From NCBI GenBank assembly GCA_027483795.1, contig JAIXTT010000005.1, positions 32,744 to 96,743 on the forward strand: a DNA stretch of 64,000 bases. The letters are read 5' to 3'. This document shows, piece by piece, positions 53,012-61,142 of the stretch. The position numbers and the translations under genes were made by a program. The notes below the pieces were generated by a model that did not search any database, was not told where the DNA came from, and saw only the letters and a list, made by a program, of their open reading frames with translations. The stretch is from Hyphomicrobiales bacterium (lineage in GTDB: Bacteria; Pseudomonadota; Alphaproteobacteria; Rhizobiales; Beijerinckiaceae). The first letter of the stretch is position 1. Each line of letters opens with the position of its first letter.

Positions 53012-54244
53012 ATGATGCATCGTACGAAAGTGTTCGCCGAAGACAGCCGCGAGGCGATGGCCAAGATCACCAGGGAACTCGGCCAAGACGCCGTGATCCT
53101 CTCGACGCGGAAGGTCTCGGGCGGGATCGAGATCATCGCCGGCCACCGCAACCCGCTGCCGGGCGCCGAAGAGGAGACTCCCTTCGCGATGCCCGAGCCG
53201 CTCGGCGAAGCGCCTCCCGCTCCCGCGCCCTCGCTCCCGCCGGAGCTCGACGAGCGGCGCGATCATTTCGCCCGGCTTCTCGCCGAAAACCGCGACGTCT
53301 ATCGCAGCCCTCTTCAGGCGCGGCCCCAGCCCAAGCTCGGCTTCCCCCCGAAGCCCGCGCCTCAGGCCAAGGCGACGCCCGTTCCGCAGCGGCCCGCCGC
53401 CGCGGCGGCGCCCGCCTCCGAATTCGACGACAAGCGCTTCCGCGCCCTCGAAAAGTCGGTGGGCGAGATCAAGTCCATGCTCAGTTCCGAACTGATGCTC
53501 GGCGGTCTCAAATCGCTGGTTCCGGCCTTCCTCGCCCAGGCGGGAACGGTGCAGCCCGAAGATTCCGACAAGCGCTTCGCCGAATTCCTCGCCACGCGCA
53601 TGCTCCACAAGCGCCCGCCGATCCTCACGGACGGTCCGCGCGTCGTCGTCACGCTCGGCCCGTCGGGCGCGGGCAAGACCACGCTGCTCGCCCAGCTCGC
53701 CGCCCGTCTGCGGATGCGCCTGCCCGACGAGAAGATCGCCTTCGTCAATGCCGACACCAACCGACTCGGCGCGGCCGAACAGCTGCGCGCCCACGGCCGG
53801 ATCCTCGACGTGCCCGTGATCGACGTCGAACATCCGGCGCAGCTCACCGACGTCGCCCGGAGCGCGGGCAGCCGGCTTTCGATGTTCATCGACATGCCGA
53901 GCAATCCCGACGAATGCAGCGCATTGCTCGCCGTGCTCGAGGAGCGTGCCGACGCGCTCGCCCCGATGGTCCGCTGCGGCGTCGTCGCGGCGAATCTTTC
54001 GGCGGAGTCGATCGACGCGACGCTCGACCGCTACCCCCATGTCGACGCGCTCGCGCTGACCAAGCTCGACGAAGCCCGCATCACGATGTCGGCGCTGAGC
54101 AGGCTGGGCGCGCGCGGCCCCGGGATCGCCTGGCTCGCGCACAACCCCCATCTCGTCCGCGGTCTCTCCGAGCCCGATCACGCGATGCTGCGCGATCTCA
54201 TCCTCGCCACGCTCCCCGGCGCCGTCTCCGACCGCCTGAACTGA
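53012..54244 (+). CDS. flhF: SRP-type GTPase FlhF
   Basis: A 410-residue FlhF. It has the N-terminal B domain (MHRTKVFAEDSREAMAKITR with QDAVILSTRKVSGGIEI), a Pro/Ala-rich linker, the NG GTPase with P-loop GPSGAGKTT (about 215-223), NADTNRLGAAEQL and the TKLDEA motif. FlhF fixes the cell pole as flagellar site. It is rare among alphaproteobacteria of the rhizobial type. Confidence 0.94.
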   Translation: MMHRTKVFAEDSREAMAKITRELGQDAVILSTRKVSGGIEIIAGHRNPLPGAEEETPFAMPEPLGEAPPAPAPSLPPELDERRDHFARLLAENRDVYRSPLQARPQPKLGFPPKPAPQAKATPVPQRPAAAAAPASEFDDKRFRALEKSVGEIKSMLSSELMLGGLKSLVPAFLAQAGTVQPEDSDKRFAEFLATRMLHKRPPILTDGPRVVVTLGPSGAGKTTLLAQLAARLRMRLPDEKIAFVNADTNRLGAAEQLRAHGRILDVPVIDVEHPAQLTDVARSAGSRLSMFIDMPSNPDECSALLAVLEERADALAPMVRCGVVAANLSAESIDATLDRYPHVDALALTKLDEARITMSALSRLGARGPGIAWLAHNPHLVRGLSEPDHAMLRDLILATLPGAVSDRLN

Positions 54245-54255
54245 GACATCCGATC

Positions 54256-55080
54256 ATGAAGCATCCCCGGTCGATCGCGATCACCAGCGGCAAAGGCGGC
54301 GTCGGCAAGACGAACATCGCCGTCAATCTCGCGATCGCGCTGCAGCGCCGTCGCGAACGCGTCGCCCTGTTCGACGCCGATCTGGCGCTGGCCAACGCGC
54401 ATATCGTGCTCGGCTGCAAGGCGCAGCGGACCATGGCCGACGCCTTCACCTCCGACACGCCGCTCAAGGACCTGCTCAGCGACGGTCCGGAGGGCGTGAA
54501 GCTCGTCGCGGGCGGGAGCGGCCTGTCCGAACTCATGGATCTGTCGCCGGAAAACCGGCACCGCATCATCTCGTCCTTCCGCGATCTCGCGACCGAAGTC
54601 GACACGCTCGTCGTCGACACGGCGGCGGGCATCGAGGCGAACGTGGTGGATTTCGTGACCGCCGCCGACCGCGTGATCGTGGTCGTCGTGGGCGAGCCCA
54701 CCGCCTTCGTGGACGCTTATGCGGCGATCAAGGTTCTGCATCAGGAAACCGGGCGCAACAATTTCGACGTGATCGTCAACCGCGCACGCGACGAGGCGCA
54801 CGGCCTGGACGTGTTCAAACGCTTCCGCGCGATCACCGACAAGTTCCTGACGGCCAATCTGCATCACATCGGCAGCGTGCCGCAGGATCCCCGCCTCGTT
54901 CAGGCGGTCACGCAGCGCCGCCCCGTTCTCGTCGCCCATCCGGATTGTCCCGCTTCGCGCGCGATCGGCAGGATCGCCGAAACGCTGACGGGCAGGAACG
55001 CGTCCCCCGTGGACGACCGCTCCGGCGGCTTCTTTCCCTTCGCCCCGGCCGGGGCGCCCAGCGCGGAGGCCATTCCGTGA
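54256..55080 (+). CDS. flhG: MinD/ParA-like ATPase FlhG (FleN)
   Basis: A 274-residue ATPase with the deviant Walker A GKGGVGKTN near residue 13, LFDADLALANAHIVLG, and LVVDTAAGIEANVVDFVTAA. It limits flagellar number with FlhF. Like Pseudomonas FleN, it starts almost at the Walker A and lacks the N-terminal DQAxxLR helix that stimulates FlhF in other FlhG proteins. A C-terminal amphipathic helix is not clear. The stop overlaps fliA. Confidence 0.92.
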   Translation: MKHPRSIAITSGKGGVGKTNIAVNLAIALQRRRERVALFDADLALANAHIVLGCKAQRTMADAFTSDTPLKDLLSDGPEGVKLVAGGSGLSELMDLSPENRHRIISSFRDLATEVDTLVVDTAAGIEANVVDFVTAADRVIVVVVGEPTAFVDAYAAIKVLHQETGRNNFDVIVNRARDEAHGLDVFKRFRAITDKFLTANLHHIGSVPQDPRLVQAVTQRRPVLVAHPDCPASRAIGRIAETLTGRNASPVDDRSGGFFPFAPAGAPSAEAIP

Positions 55081-55790
55081 ACGTCCGCTCCTATCCCGTC
55101 TCGGGCGTCGATGCCCGCGAGATCGGCGAACGCGTCCGCAGCCATATGCCGCTGGCGCGAAAGATCGCCTGGCAGGTTCACGGCCGCGTCCGCGACCTGT
55201 TCGAGATCGACGACATGATCCAGATCGGCATGACCGCGCTGGTCGAGGCCGCGCAGCGGTTCCAGGACACGGGCGAGGCGACCTTCGGCGCCTATGCCTC
55301 GGTCAGGATCCGCGGCGCGCTCGTCGATCATCTGCGCGGCCATCTCGCGCTGACCCGCACCGCCGTCGAGCGGCGCAACCGCATCGCCGCGGCGGTCAAG
55401 AGCGTCGAGGCCAAGGGTCGCAACCCCAACGATCCGGAATGCGTGGCCGCCGAACTCGGCATCACCGTGGGCGAGTTCCACTCCTGGCGGAATCAGATCG
55501 CGCCGGTGGGCCAGCGCTCGCTCGACGAGATCTATGACGACCATTCCGTCTGGTTCGCCGACGACGGACCGACCCCGGAAAGCGCTCTGCTCGACGACGA
55601 ACTGCGTACGCGTCTCGTCGCCAATCTCAAGAAGCTCGACGAGCGCGACGCCCTGGTGCTTCAGCTCTATTTCGTCGAGGAGCTCAATCTCGAGGAGATC
55701 GGCGAGGTTCTGGGCGTCACCGTCGGCCGGGTCTCCCAGCTCAAGAAGGCGGCTCTCGGCAAGCTCCGGGAGTGGATGTCGGAAGGCTGA
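55077..55790 (+). CDS. fliA: Flagellar sigma factor FliA (sigma-28)
   Basis: A 237-residue sigma factor of the FliA type. It has region 2 with DLFEIDDMIQIGMTALVEAA and RFQDTGEATFGAYASVRIRG, and region 4 with NLEEIGEVLGVTVGRVSQLKK. It should read the CTAAAG-N14-RCCGTYYT promoters in front of fliS and flgM. GTG start overlapping flhG. A terminator follows. Confidence 0.95.
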   Translation: MNVRSYPVSGVDAREIGERVRSHMPLARKIAWQVHGRVRDLFEIDDMIQIGMTALVEAAQRFQDTGEATFGAYASVRIRGALVDHLRGHLALTRTAVERRNRIAAAVKSVEAKGRNPNDPECVAAELGITVGEFHSWRNQIAPVGQRSLDEIYDDHSVWFADDGPTPESALLDDELRTRLVANLKKLDERDALVLQLYFVEELNLEEIGEVLGVTVGRVSQLKKAALGKLREWMSEG

Positions 55791-55820
55791 CGTCCCGACG
55801 CCGCAGCGTTTCCCCGGAAG

Positions 55821-55857
55821 AAAAGCCCCGCTCCTGTCCGGAGCGGGGCTTTTTTCT
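55821..55857. terminator. Terminator after fliA, usable in both directions
   Basis: AAAA, a perfect 10-bp stem (GCCCCGCTCC/GGAGCGGGGC, loop TGTCC), then TTTTTTCTTTT. It ends the flhA-fliA unit and could also end the convergent motA2-motB2 unit. Confidence 0.93.
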
Positions 55858-55892
55858 TTTGAGCCGTCATGGCGTGCCGAGGCGCCTCTCCC

Positions 55893-55961
55893 TCATGCCC
55901 GCGTCTGCGGGCATCCGCATGCGTCCGCCTCCCCCCGTCATGCCCGCGTCTGCGGGCATCC
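55893..55961. repeat. Two copies of a palindromic REP-like element
   Basis: TCATGCCCGCGTCTGCGGGC followed by ATCC occurs at 55893-55916 and 55938-55961, 21 bases apart. Each copy is a small palindrome (GCCCGC-N-GCGGGC). Dispersed repeats with this kind of CATxCCCGCG...CGCGGGxATCC core are common in alphaproteobacterial genomes. Between fliA and motB2. Confidence 0.75.
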
Positions 55962-56052
55962 ACGTCTTTCTTGATGCGGGAAACGGAAGAAGCGGATCCC
56001 GGCTCTTCGCCGTGATGCGGCCGGGACGACGCCGAGGGGGCGGTGCGGCTTC

Positions 56053-56541
56053 TCAGTCGGCGGCCGTCCGCCGGTCATTCTGCGCGGAGAGGCGCGCGAG
56101 GGCTTCGAGGGCGTCGGCGCTGCGACGCTTCAGATCCGCCTCGTCCTTGCGGTCTTCGAGCGCGGTGAAGTGCAGGACCAGCGACTCGCCGATCCGGACG
56201 ATCTCGACGCGGCCCTCGCCGAGGGCGCGGCCCAGCGCGAGCCCCGCGCGTGCGGGGTCGGTCGCGTCGAAGGCTTCGAAGCCCGCGAGGTCGCCCGCGA
56301 GCGCGTTGGGCGCCGAACCGATCACGGGCACGATGCGCGGCCCGGTCACGTCCGAAAGGCTGGCCGAGGGGACGGCCGTCGGGCGGCCGTGCTCGGTCGT
56401 CGTGTATTGCAGCACGAAGAAGCCCATCAACAGCAGGCACATGTCCGCGAAGGTGACGGTCCAGGGCGAGCGGCGAACCGCGCCGGCCTCGGCCGGTGCG
56501 GCTCCGACCCGCAAGCGGGACGAGGGGCGCAGGATCGTCAT
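56053..56541 (-). CDS. MotB-like protein lacking most of the peptidoglycan-binding domain
   Basis: A 162-residue protein. It has the MotB start: basic tail, one helix with the channel aspartate D33 in FADMCLLLMGFFVLQYT. After a linker it reads VEIVRIGESLVLHF, the first strand of an OmpA-like domain, then EALARL, and stops. The GHTD-type peptidoglycan-binding part is missing and no other frame downstream encodes it. MotB is usually 250-360 residues. It overlaps motA2 by 4 bases, so the pair is intact as an operon. It may be a divergent stator subunit, an ion channel of another role, or a decaying copy. Confidence 0.75.
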   Translation of the reverse strand: MTILRPSSRLRVGAAPAEAGAVRRSPWTVTFADMCLLLMGFFVLQYTTTEHGRPTAVPSASLSDVTGPRIVPVIGSAPNALAGDLAGFEAFDATDPARAGLALGRALGEGRVEIVRIGESLVLHFTALEDRKDEADLKRRSADALEALARLSAQNDRRTAAD

Positions 56542-57302
56542 TTCACCACCGAGAGGAGCGGGGGCGTCCGAAGGGTGAGCCCGGCCGAAAGGCCCTCGCG
56601 CAGGGCGCGCGGGCTTTCGCCCCGGGCGACGGCGAGAAGCCCCTGCAGCACCAGACGGCGATGCGCGAGGTCGGCGGCGGCGCGGCTGCGCAGCTTCGAG
56701 GCGATCGGCAGGCCGATCACGTTGGCGAGGATCGCGCCGTAGAGCGTGGTGAGGATCGCGGTGCCCATGGCCGGGCCGATCATCTTCGGATCCTGAAGAT
56801 TGCCGAGCATGGCGACGAGGCCGACCAGCGTGCCGATCATGCCCATGGCGGGAGCGACGTCGATCCAGGTCTGCCAGGTCTCGACATGCGCGGCGTGGCG
56901 CGCTTCGGTCGCCTCGATGTCCTTCTCGAGCAGAAAGACGACCTTTTCGGTGTCGGCGCCGTCGATGATGAGATGCAGGCCCTTGCGGAAGAACGGGTCG
57001 TCGACCTCTTCGGAATCGAGCGCCATGAAGCCTTCCCGGCGGGCGCGCAGGGCGAGTTCGGCGAGCCGTTCGATCGTCTCTTCGGCGGGCGGCGTTTCGG
57101 GTCGGAACGAACGCGCGAGGCTCTTCAGCGATCCCGTGAAGTCCGCGAAGCTCGAGCGCGCGAGCACCGTGAAGAAGGTGCCTCCCAGCACGATCAGGGC
57201 CGAAGGCGGATCGACATAGGCCGCGATCGATGTCGCCGACGTCGCGGCCCAGCCGATCAGGCCGAGCGCCGCGGCGATGCCGATGAGCGTTGCTGCGTCC
57301 AT
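56538..57302 (-). CDS. Second MotA/PomA-type stator protein
   Basis: A 254-residue protein of PomA length. It starts MDAATLIGIAAALGLIGWAA and has four membrane helices, the cytoplasmic loop with ALRARREGFMALDSEEVDDP, and the conserved proline region VAPAMGMIGTLVGLVAML. It is distant from MotA at 27382. GGAGG lies 7 bases before the ATG. A sigma-54 promoter is upstream. Confidence 0.9.
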   Translation of the reverse strand: MDAATLIGIAAALGLIGWAATSATSIAAYVDPPSALIVLGGTFFTVLARSSFADFTGSLKSLARSFRPETPPAEETIERLAELALRARREGFMALDSEEVDDPFFRKGLHLIIDGADTEKVVFLLEKDIEATEARHAAHVETWQTWIDVAPAMGMIGTLVGLVAMLGNLQDPKMIGPAMGTAILTTLYGAILANVIGLPIASKLRSRAAADLAHRRLVLQGLLAVARGESPRALREGLSAGLTLRTPPLLSVVK

Positions 57303-57342
57303 GGAAAGTCCTCCGGTCCGGAGCGGACCCGAGCCCTCTTCA

Positions 57343-57358
57343 GCAAGTCTCGGGCCAA
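57343..57358 (-). promoter_or_regulatory. Sigma-54 promoter of motA2-motB2
   Basis: On the minus strand TTGGCCCGAGACTTGC, GG-N10-GC, with C for A in the GGCAC block. It lies 41 bases before the motA2 start. Confidence 0.8.
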
Positions 57359-57423
57359 GCGGAGGCGAGCGGCGCGGGCGAGGCGGAGCTTGCGCTCCGG
57401 CGACGGTCGGTCGAAAACGGAGA

Positions 57424-57942
57424 ATGTTTTCCGTTCGGCGTCGAACCTTCCGCGGCGGCCCGTTCCGCTCCTTCCTGATCGCCGCGCTTTTCGGCGCGGC
57501 GGCGGCCCTCGCGCCGTCCGCCTCGCGGGCGGAGGAGGCGGGCATGCCCGTGCCGCGCGGCGATCGCGTGCTCGATCTCGTGCACGGGATCGAATGGCGT
57601 CGCTGCGCTCTGGGCCAGAAATGGACGGCGACGGAATGCGCGGGCACGCCCATGGGTCTCGCGCTCGCCGACGTGCCCGCCATGATCCGCGTCGTCGATC
57701 CGCGCGGGCGGGACGGCTGGCGCCTGCCGACGCGCGACGAGTTCAAGGCGCTGGGCTGCGTCGGCTGTCGCGGCGGGGCGACGGGGCTGATGCCGGGCCT
57801 GCCCGCCTCCTCCTTCTGGACCGCGGAGGCGAACGCGACCGTTCCCGGACGGCATTGGTCGATCGACCTGAAGACGCTCCGCACCTTCGGCCGCAACGAA
57901 CCGTCGCGACGTCTTCACGTGATCCTCGTCCGGGACCGCTGA
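57424..57942 (+). CDS. Exported DUF1566-like protein next to the second stator pair
   Basis: A 172-residue exported protein with a signal peptide ending near ASRA-EE. The mature part carries the DUF1566 (Lcl C-terminal) phrase WRLPTRDEFKALGCVGC and WSIDLKTLRTFGRNE, with paired cysteines that may form disulphides. Function unknown. It is divergent from motA2 and convergent with the next gene. The ATG at 57424 has only a weak ribosome site. Confidence 0.65.
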   Translation: MFSVRRRTFRGGPFRSFLIAALFGAAAALAPSASRAEEAGMPVPRGDRVLDLVHGIEWRRCALGQKWTATECAGTPMGLALADVPAMIRVVDPRGRDGWRLPTRDEFKALGCVGCRGGATGLMPGLPASSFWTAEANATVPGRHWSIDLKTLRTFGRNEPSRRLHVILVRDR

Positions 57943-57946
57943 AGCG

Positions 57947-58393
57947 TCAGTCCCGCGGGGCGGGCAGCGCGACGTCGGGCGGAACCAGATGGGCGTCGAG
58001 CGCGCCGCTCTTCACGGCGTGCTTGATCTCGGCCAGCAAGGCTTCGACGACGTCGCGGGTCGCCGCCTCCAGGACGATCTCCTGTTCGCCGCGCGTCGTG
58101 AGGGGGAGCAGATCGTCGCCCCAGCGGATCGAGAGGACCGTCCGTCCGTCCGCCGTCGTCAGCAGCGGGTGGTCGTCCCGCCAGCGGGCGACGACATGAA
58201 CGTCCCGCATCTTCCCGGTGGCGGGATCGGGGCGACGTTCGACATGGGAATAGTCGTCCGGGTTGCACCAGAAGCGCCAATAGTCGTCGATCCGCGCCGC
58301 GAGGGCGGCGCGCGCTTCGGCCACGGCGCGGGGGACATCGGCGACGCGTCGCGCCTTGGCATTGAGATTCGCGAGGGTCTTGGGCTTGAGCAT
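57947..58393 (-). CDS. Conserved-looking protein of unknown function in the flagellar region
   Basis: A protein of about 148 residues, soluble, no signal peptide. It starts MLKPKTLANLNAKARRVADV and has DDYWRFWCNPDDYSHVERRP then a strand-rich half ending LVPPDVALPAPRD. No family was recognised. Minus strand, between the DUF1566-like gene and a sigma-54-driven gene. Start at 58393 is tentative. A much longer minus-strand reading frame upstream is antisense to the rod-family gene. Confidence 0.5.
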   Translation of the reverse strand: MLKPKTLANLNAKARRVADVPRAVAEARAALAARIDDYWRFWCNPDDYSHVERRPDPATGKMRDVHVVARWRDDHPLLTTADGRTVLSIRWGDDLLPLTTRGEQEIVLEAATRDVVEALLAEIKHAVKSGALDAHLVPPDVALPAPRD

Positions 58394-58472
58394 GTCGATC
58401 GCACGCGCTGAACTCGAACGTCTCGCTACGCCGAAACCGCTCGAAAGGAAAGTCGCACGAAGGTCCGGGCGC

Positions 58473-58488
58473 TTGGCACGAGGCTTGC
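58473..58488 (+). promoter_or_regulatory. Sigma-54 promoter of the second rod/hook gene unit
   Basis: TTGGCACGAGGCTTGC, a full match to TGGCACG-N4-TTGC with GG-N10-GC, 35 bases before the start of the gene at 58523. Confidence 0.92.
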
Positions 58489-58522
58489 TGCCTCCGCTGC
58501 GCAACGAAAGGGTCAAGACCCC

Positions 58523-59347
58523 ATGATGAAGACGTCCCTGACGGGCCTCTCGGCGGCCTCGAAAGAATTGAGCGTGATCTCGAACAACCTCGCGAATGCG
58601 GGCACGGCGGGCTTCAAGCGCTCCTCGGCGCATTTCCAGGATCTCATGCCGGGAGACGACGCCGGGCGGCCCGGCCTCGAGGTCGGTCGCGGAACCCGCG
58701 TCATCGACGTCTCGCGCAGTTCCGCGCAGGGCGTCCTGACGGAAACGGCGGGCAGTCTCGATCTCGCGATCTCCGGGCCCGGCTATTTCGTGTTCGGCTC
58801 TGCGAATTCCGGCGAAAACGATCCTTCGCTGCTTTATTCGCGCGCCGGCCGCATGGTCATGAACGACGCGGGTCGGATCGTCGACAGCGACGGCAACGCT
58901 CTGCTCGGCTTCAAGGCCGTGTCCGGCAACGTGGTCGGCGGCGATCCGCAGCCGATCGATCTCCTCTCCGTCGTGGGCGGCAAGGCCGCCTCGATCGCGG
59001 GCGTGACGATCAACCCGCAAGGCAAGGTGATCGTCACGACGAACGACGGCCGGAACCTTCCCGTCGCCACGCTCGCCCTCGCCGACTTCCCGAACGGGAA
59101 CGGCTTGAAGAACGTGCGGGGCAGCAAGCTCGCCGAGAGCGTCACTTCGGGCACGGCGCGATACGCCGTTCCCGGCGGCGACGGCGTCGGCAACGTGAAG
59201 CAGGGCGTGCTCGAAGCGTCCAACGTCGACATCGCCGACGAGCTTCTCGGCATGGTGCGGGCGCAGCAGGCCTACAACGGCAATGCCCGCGCATTGCAGA
59301 CGCAGTCCGAGATGCTTCGCACGGCGACCGAAACATTGATCCGTTGA
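58523..59347 (+). CDS. Flagellar rod/hook-family protein (FlgE/FlgF/FlgG type), second copy
   Basis: A 274-residue axial protein. It begins MMKTSLTGLSAASKELSVIS and NNLANAGTAGFKR, has LAISGPGYFVF and LLYSRAGRMVMND, and ends NVDIADELLGMVRAQQAYNG. Close in layout to the protein at 28886. It is the first gene of a unit with two unknown genes and a fliL-like gene. Exact axial role (rod FlgF or FlgG) is open. Confidence 0.88.
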   Translation: MMKTSLTGLSAASKELSVISNNLANAGTAGFKRSSAHFQDLMPGDDAGRPGLEVGRGTRVIDVSRSSAQGVLTETAGSLDLAISGPGYFVFGSANSGENDPSLLYSRAGRMVMNDAGRIVDSDGNALLGFKAVSGNVVGGDPQPIDLLSVVGGKAASIAGVTINPQGKVIVTTNDGRNLPVATLALADFPNGNGLKNVRGSKLAESVTSGTARYAVPGGDGVGNVKQGVLEASNVDIADELLGMVRAQQAYNGNARALQTQSEMLRTATETLIR

Positions 59348-59454
59348 CGGTCGGGCGGCACCCGCATGAAGGCTTGGTGATCCTCGGCGACTTGGTCTAA
59401 TCTTCGGCGCATCACGCGTGATCGAAGAAGTTCGACCGAGCAACGAGGATCGCG

Positions 59455-59898
59455 ATGGTCTTCACGTCCGCGGATCCGGTCAGAGCGCCTCTGACGGGCT
59501 CGCCGTTCGACCAGACCGTGCCGAGGCGTGGAATCGCCCTCGCCGCGCGGAACGAGATCGCGCGCCCGGTCGACGCCATCGCGGAAGTCGTGCGCGTCGC
59601 GCCGGAAGCCGAGCCTGCGATCGAAATCCTCGATCCCTTCGCGGACATGCGGTCTCAGGCCGCCGCCAGGGCGATGCGCGGGGGCGAGCGTCCTTGGACC
59701 CCGCCCGACGGGCGCGCCGTCCATCGTCATCCGGCCGGGGCTCCGGCCGAACCGGTCCCCGCCCTCGCCGAACTGCAGGCGCGGGCGTCCTTCGATCCGG
59801 TCTATGTTCATCAGCAGGCGGCGACGCGTTATGCCTTCGTGTCCGCGATGCCCGTCACCCTGACGGAGCGTCGTCGCCGGTCGGAAGTATTGGCGTAA
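59455..59898 (+). CDS. Unknown 147-residue protein in the rod-fliL2 unit
   Basis: A soluble, Pro/Ala/Arg-rich protein with no signal peptide, membrane helix or recognised domain. Segments EVVRVAPEAEPAIEILDPFA and FDPVYVHQQAATRYAFVSAM look folded. It follows the rod-family gene by 107 bases on the same strand and precedes a 75-residue gene. Low complexity suggests a disordered adaptor or secreted substrate; that is speculation. Confidence 0.5.
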   Translation: MVFTSADPVRAPLTGSPFDQTVPRRGIALAARNEIARPVDAIAEVVRVAPEAEPAIEILDPFADMRSQAAARAMRGGERPWTPPDGRAVHRHPAGAPAEPVPALAELQARASFDPVYVHQQAATRYAFVSAMPVTLTERRRRSEVLA

Positions 59899-59914
59899 GG
59901 AGCGGCTCCGGATC

Positions 59915-60142
59915 ATGACCCGCGAGGAATTTCTCGACGCGCTCGAAGCGCTCGTCGCTCGCTATCCCTATTATGCGGTCGAGAAGCCGGACGCCGCGGG
60001 CGACATCGTCCTGCGTCGGACGGGCGCGGAAGCGCGCGAGCAGCGGGCCGCGACCGCCAAGGGCTCCGCCTTCGCGCATGCCATTCGAGGGATCATGAGC
60101 GCCGACAGCAAGAAGAGCCCCCGCGGCGGCGGTTGGGTCTGA
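59915..60142 (+). CDS. Unknown 75-residue protein in the rod-fliL2 unit
   Basis: A small basic protein starting MTREEFLDALEALVARYPYY and ending KKSPRGGGWV. The N-terminal half is probably helical. No family recognised. It overlaps the start of the fliL-like gene by one base (TGATG), so it is translated with it. Confidence 0.5.
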   Translation: MTREEFLDALEALVARYPYYAVEKPDAAGDIVLRRTGAEAREQRAATAKGSAFAHAIRGIMSADSKKSPRGGGWV

Positions 60143-60681
60143 TGCTGGGCAAGATCAAGGCCGCCCTCACCGGTCCCTTCGCCCTCGCCTTCGCGATGGT
60201 GATGCTGCTCTCGGGCGGCATCGCGGCGGGCATCTTCATCCAGAAAAAGGCGCATGAGGCGAAGCTGCGCGCCATCGCCGAAGAACGGCGCGCGGCCGCG
60301 GCCGCCGCGGCCGGTCCTCCGCGCCCCCAGCTCCAGGTCGCCCCCGCTTCGGGCCCGAGCCCGGTCGCCCAGCGCTACATCCCCTTCGGCGGCGAGTTCG
60401 TCTCCAATTTCGGGCGGAGCGCGCGCTTCGTCCTGCTGGAGATCACGGTCGTCACCCGCTACGGGCCGCAGGCCGAAGAACTGCTGACCAACCACAAGGC
60501 CGCGCTGCGCGCCGAAATCCTCGCCGCCCTTTCCGAACTCACCTTCGCGGCGGCGTCCAAGCCCGACGGACAGGAGATGGTCGCCCGCCGGATCCTCGAA
60601 GTGGTCAATGCCGCGATCTTCGAGCGCGAGAAAATCAAGCTTGTAGAAGAGATACTTATCACCCGTTTCGTGGTGAAATAG
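60142..60681 (+). CDS. Second FliL-like protein
   Basis: A 179-residue protein with an N-terminal membrane helix (about 14-34), an Ala/Arg-rich linker, and a FliL-type periplasmic domain with YIPFGGEFVSNFGRSARFVL and the final strand KLVEEILITRFVVK. It is distinct from FliL at 40599. FliL-type proteins form rings around stators, so it might serve the second MotA/MotB pair. Confidence 0.78.
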   Translation: MLGKIKAALTGPFALAFAMVMLLSGGIAAGIFIQKKAHEAKLRAIAEERRAAAAAAAGPPRPQLQVAPASGPSPVAQRYIPFGGEFVSNFGRSARFVLLEITVVTRYGPQAEELLTNHKAALRAEILAALSELTFAAASKPDGQEMVARRILEVVNAAIFEREKIKLVEEILITRFVVK

Positions 60682-60697
60682 CGCGCCCGGCCGAAAC

Positions 60698-60713
60698 CGG
60701 CACGACACTTGCT
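60698..60713 (+). promoter_or_regulatory. Sigma-54 promoter of flgBCDE
   Basis: CCGGCACGACACTTGC, GG-N10-GC, 41 bases before the flgB start. Confidence 0.9.
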
Positions 60714-60752
60714 GCATGAAGGGCGGACATCAACCCGTCCTTCGAGGCAGAC

Positions 60753-61142
60753 ATGAAGGTGCTCGACGAATTCCTGAAGCCGCAGGCGACCGCGCTCTCG
60801 TTGCGCCGGCAGCGCATGGAGATTCTCGGTTCGAACATCGCCAATGCGGGCACGCCGAACTTCAAGGCCCGCGACATCGATTTCGAGGCCGAATTCACGC
60901 AGGCGCTCGGCACGGGCGGCAAGCTTGCGGCCACGCATGTCCAGCATGCGTCGCTCGGCACGGCCGCGGTCGGCAACGAGGCCCTCTACCGCGTCCCCAT
61001 GTCGCCCTCGCTCGACGGCAATACGGTCGAACTTCACGTCGAACAGGTTCAGTTCGCCGAGAACGCCGTCCGCTACGAGATGTCCCTTCAGTTCCTGTCG
61101 GACCGCATGAACGGTCTGCGCAAAGCGCTTCGGGGCGAGTGA
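60753..61142 (+). CDS. flgB: Flagellar rod protein FlgB
   Basis: A 129-residue FlgB. It has SLRRQRMEILGSNIANAGTP and NFKARDIDFEAEF, and a C-terminal coiled-coil-forming MSLQFLSDRMNGLRKALRGE. It is the proximal rod subunit. Overlaps flgC by one base. Confidence 0.96.
   Translation: MKVLDEFLKPQATALSLRRQRMEILGSNIANAGTPNFKARDIDFEAEFTQALGTGGKLAATHVQHASLGTAAVGNEALYRVPMSPSLDGNTVELHVEQVQFAENAVRYEMSLQFLSDRMNGLRKALRGE

Noticed and set aside
55893..55961. A minimal CRISPR array
   Set aside because: Only two units, each palindromic, separated by 21 bases, with no third unit and no cas genes.
55862..56052. A missing OmpA-like domain of the short MotB hidden in another frame
   Set aside because: The DNA after the stop holds the repeats and the fliA terminator; no frame gives a GHTD-like motif.
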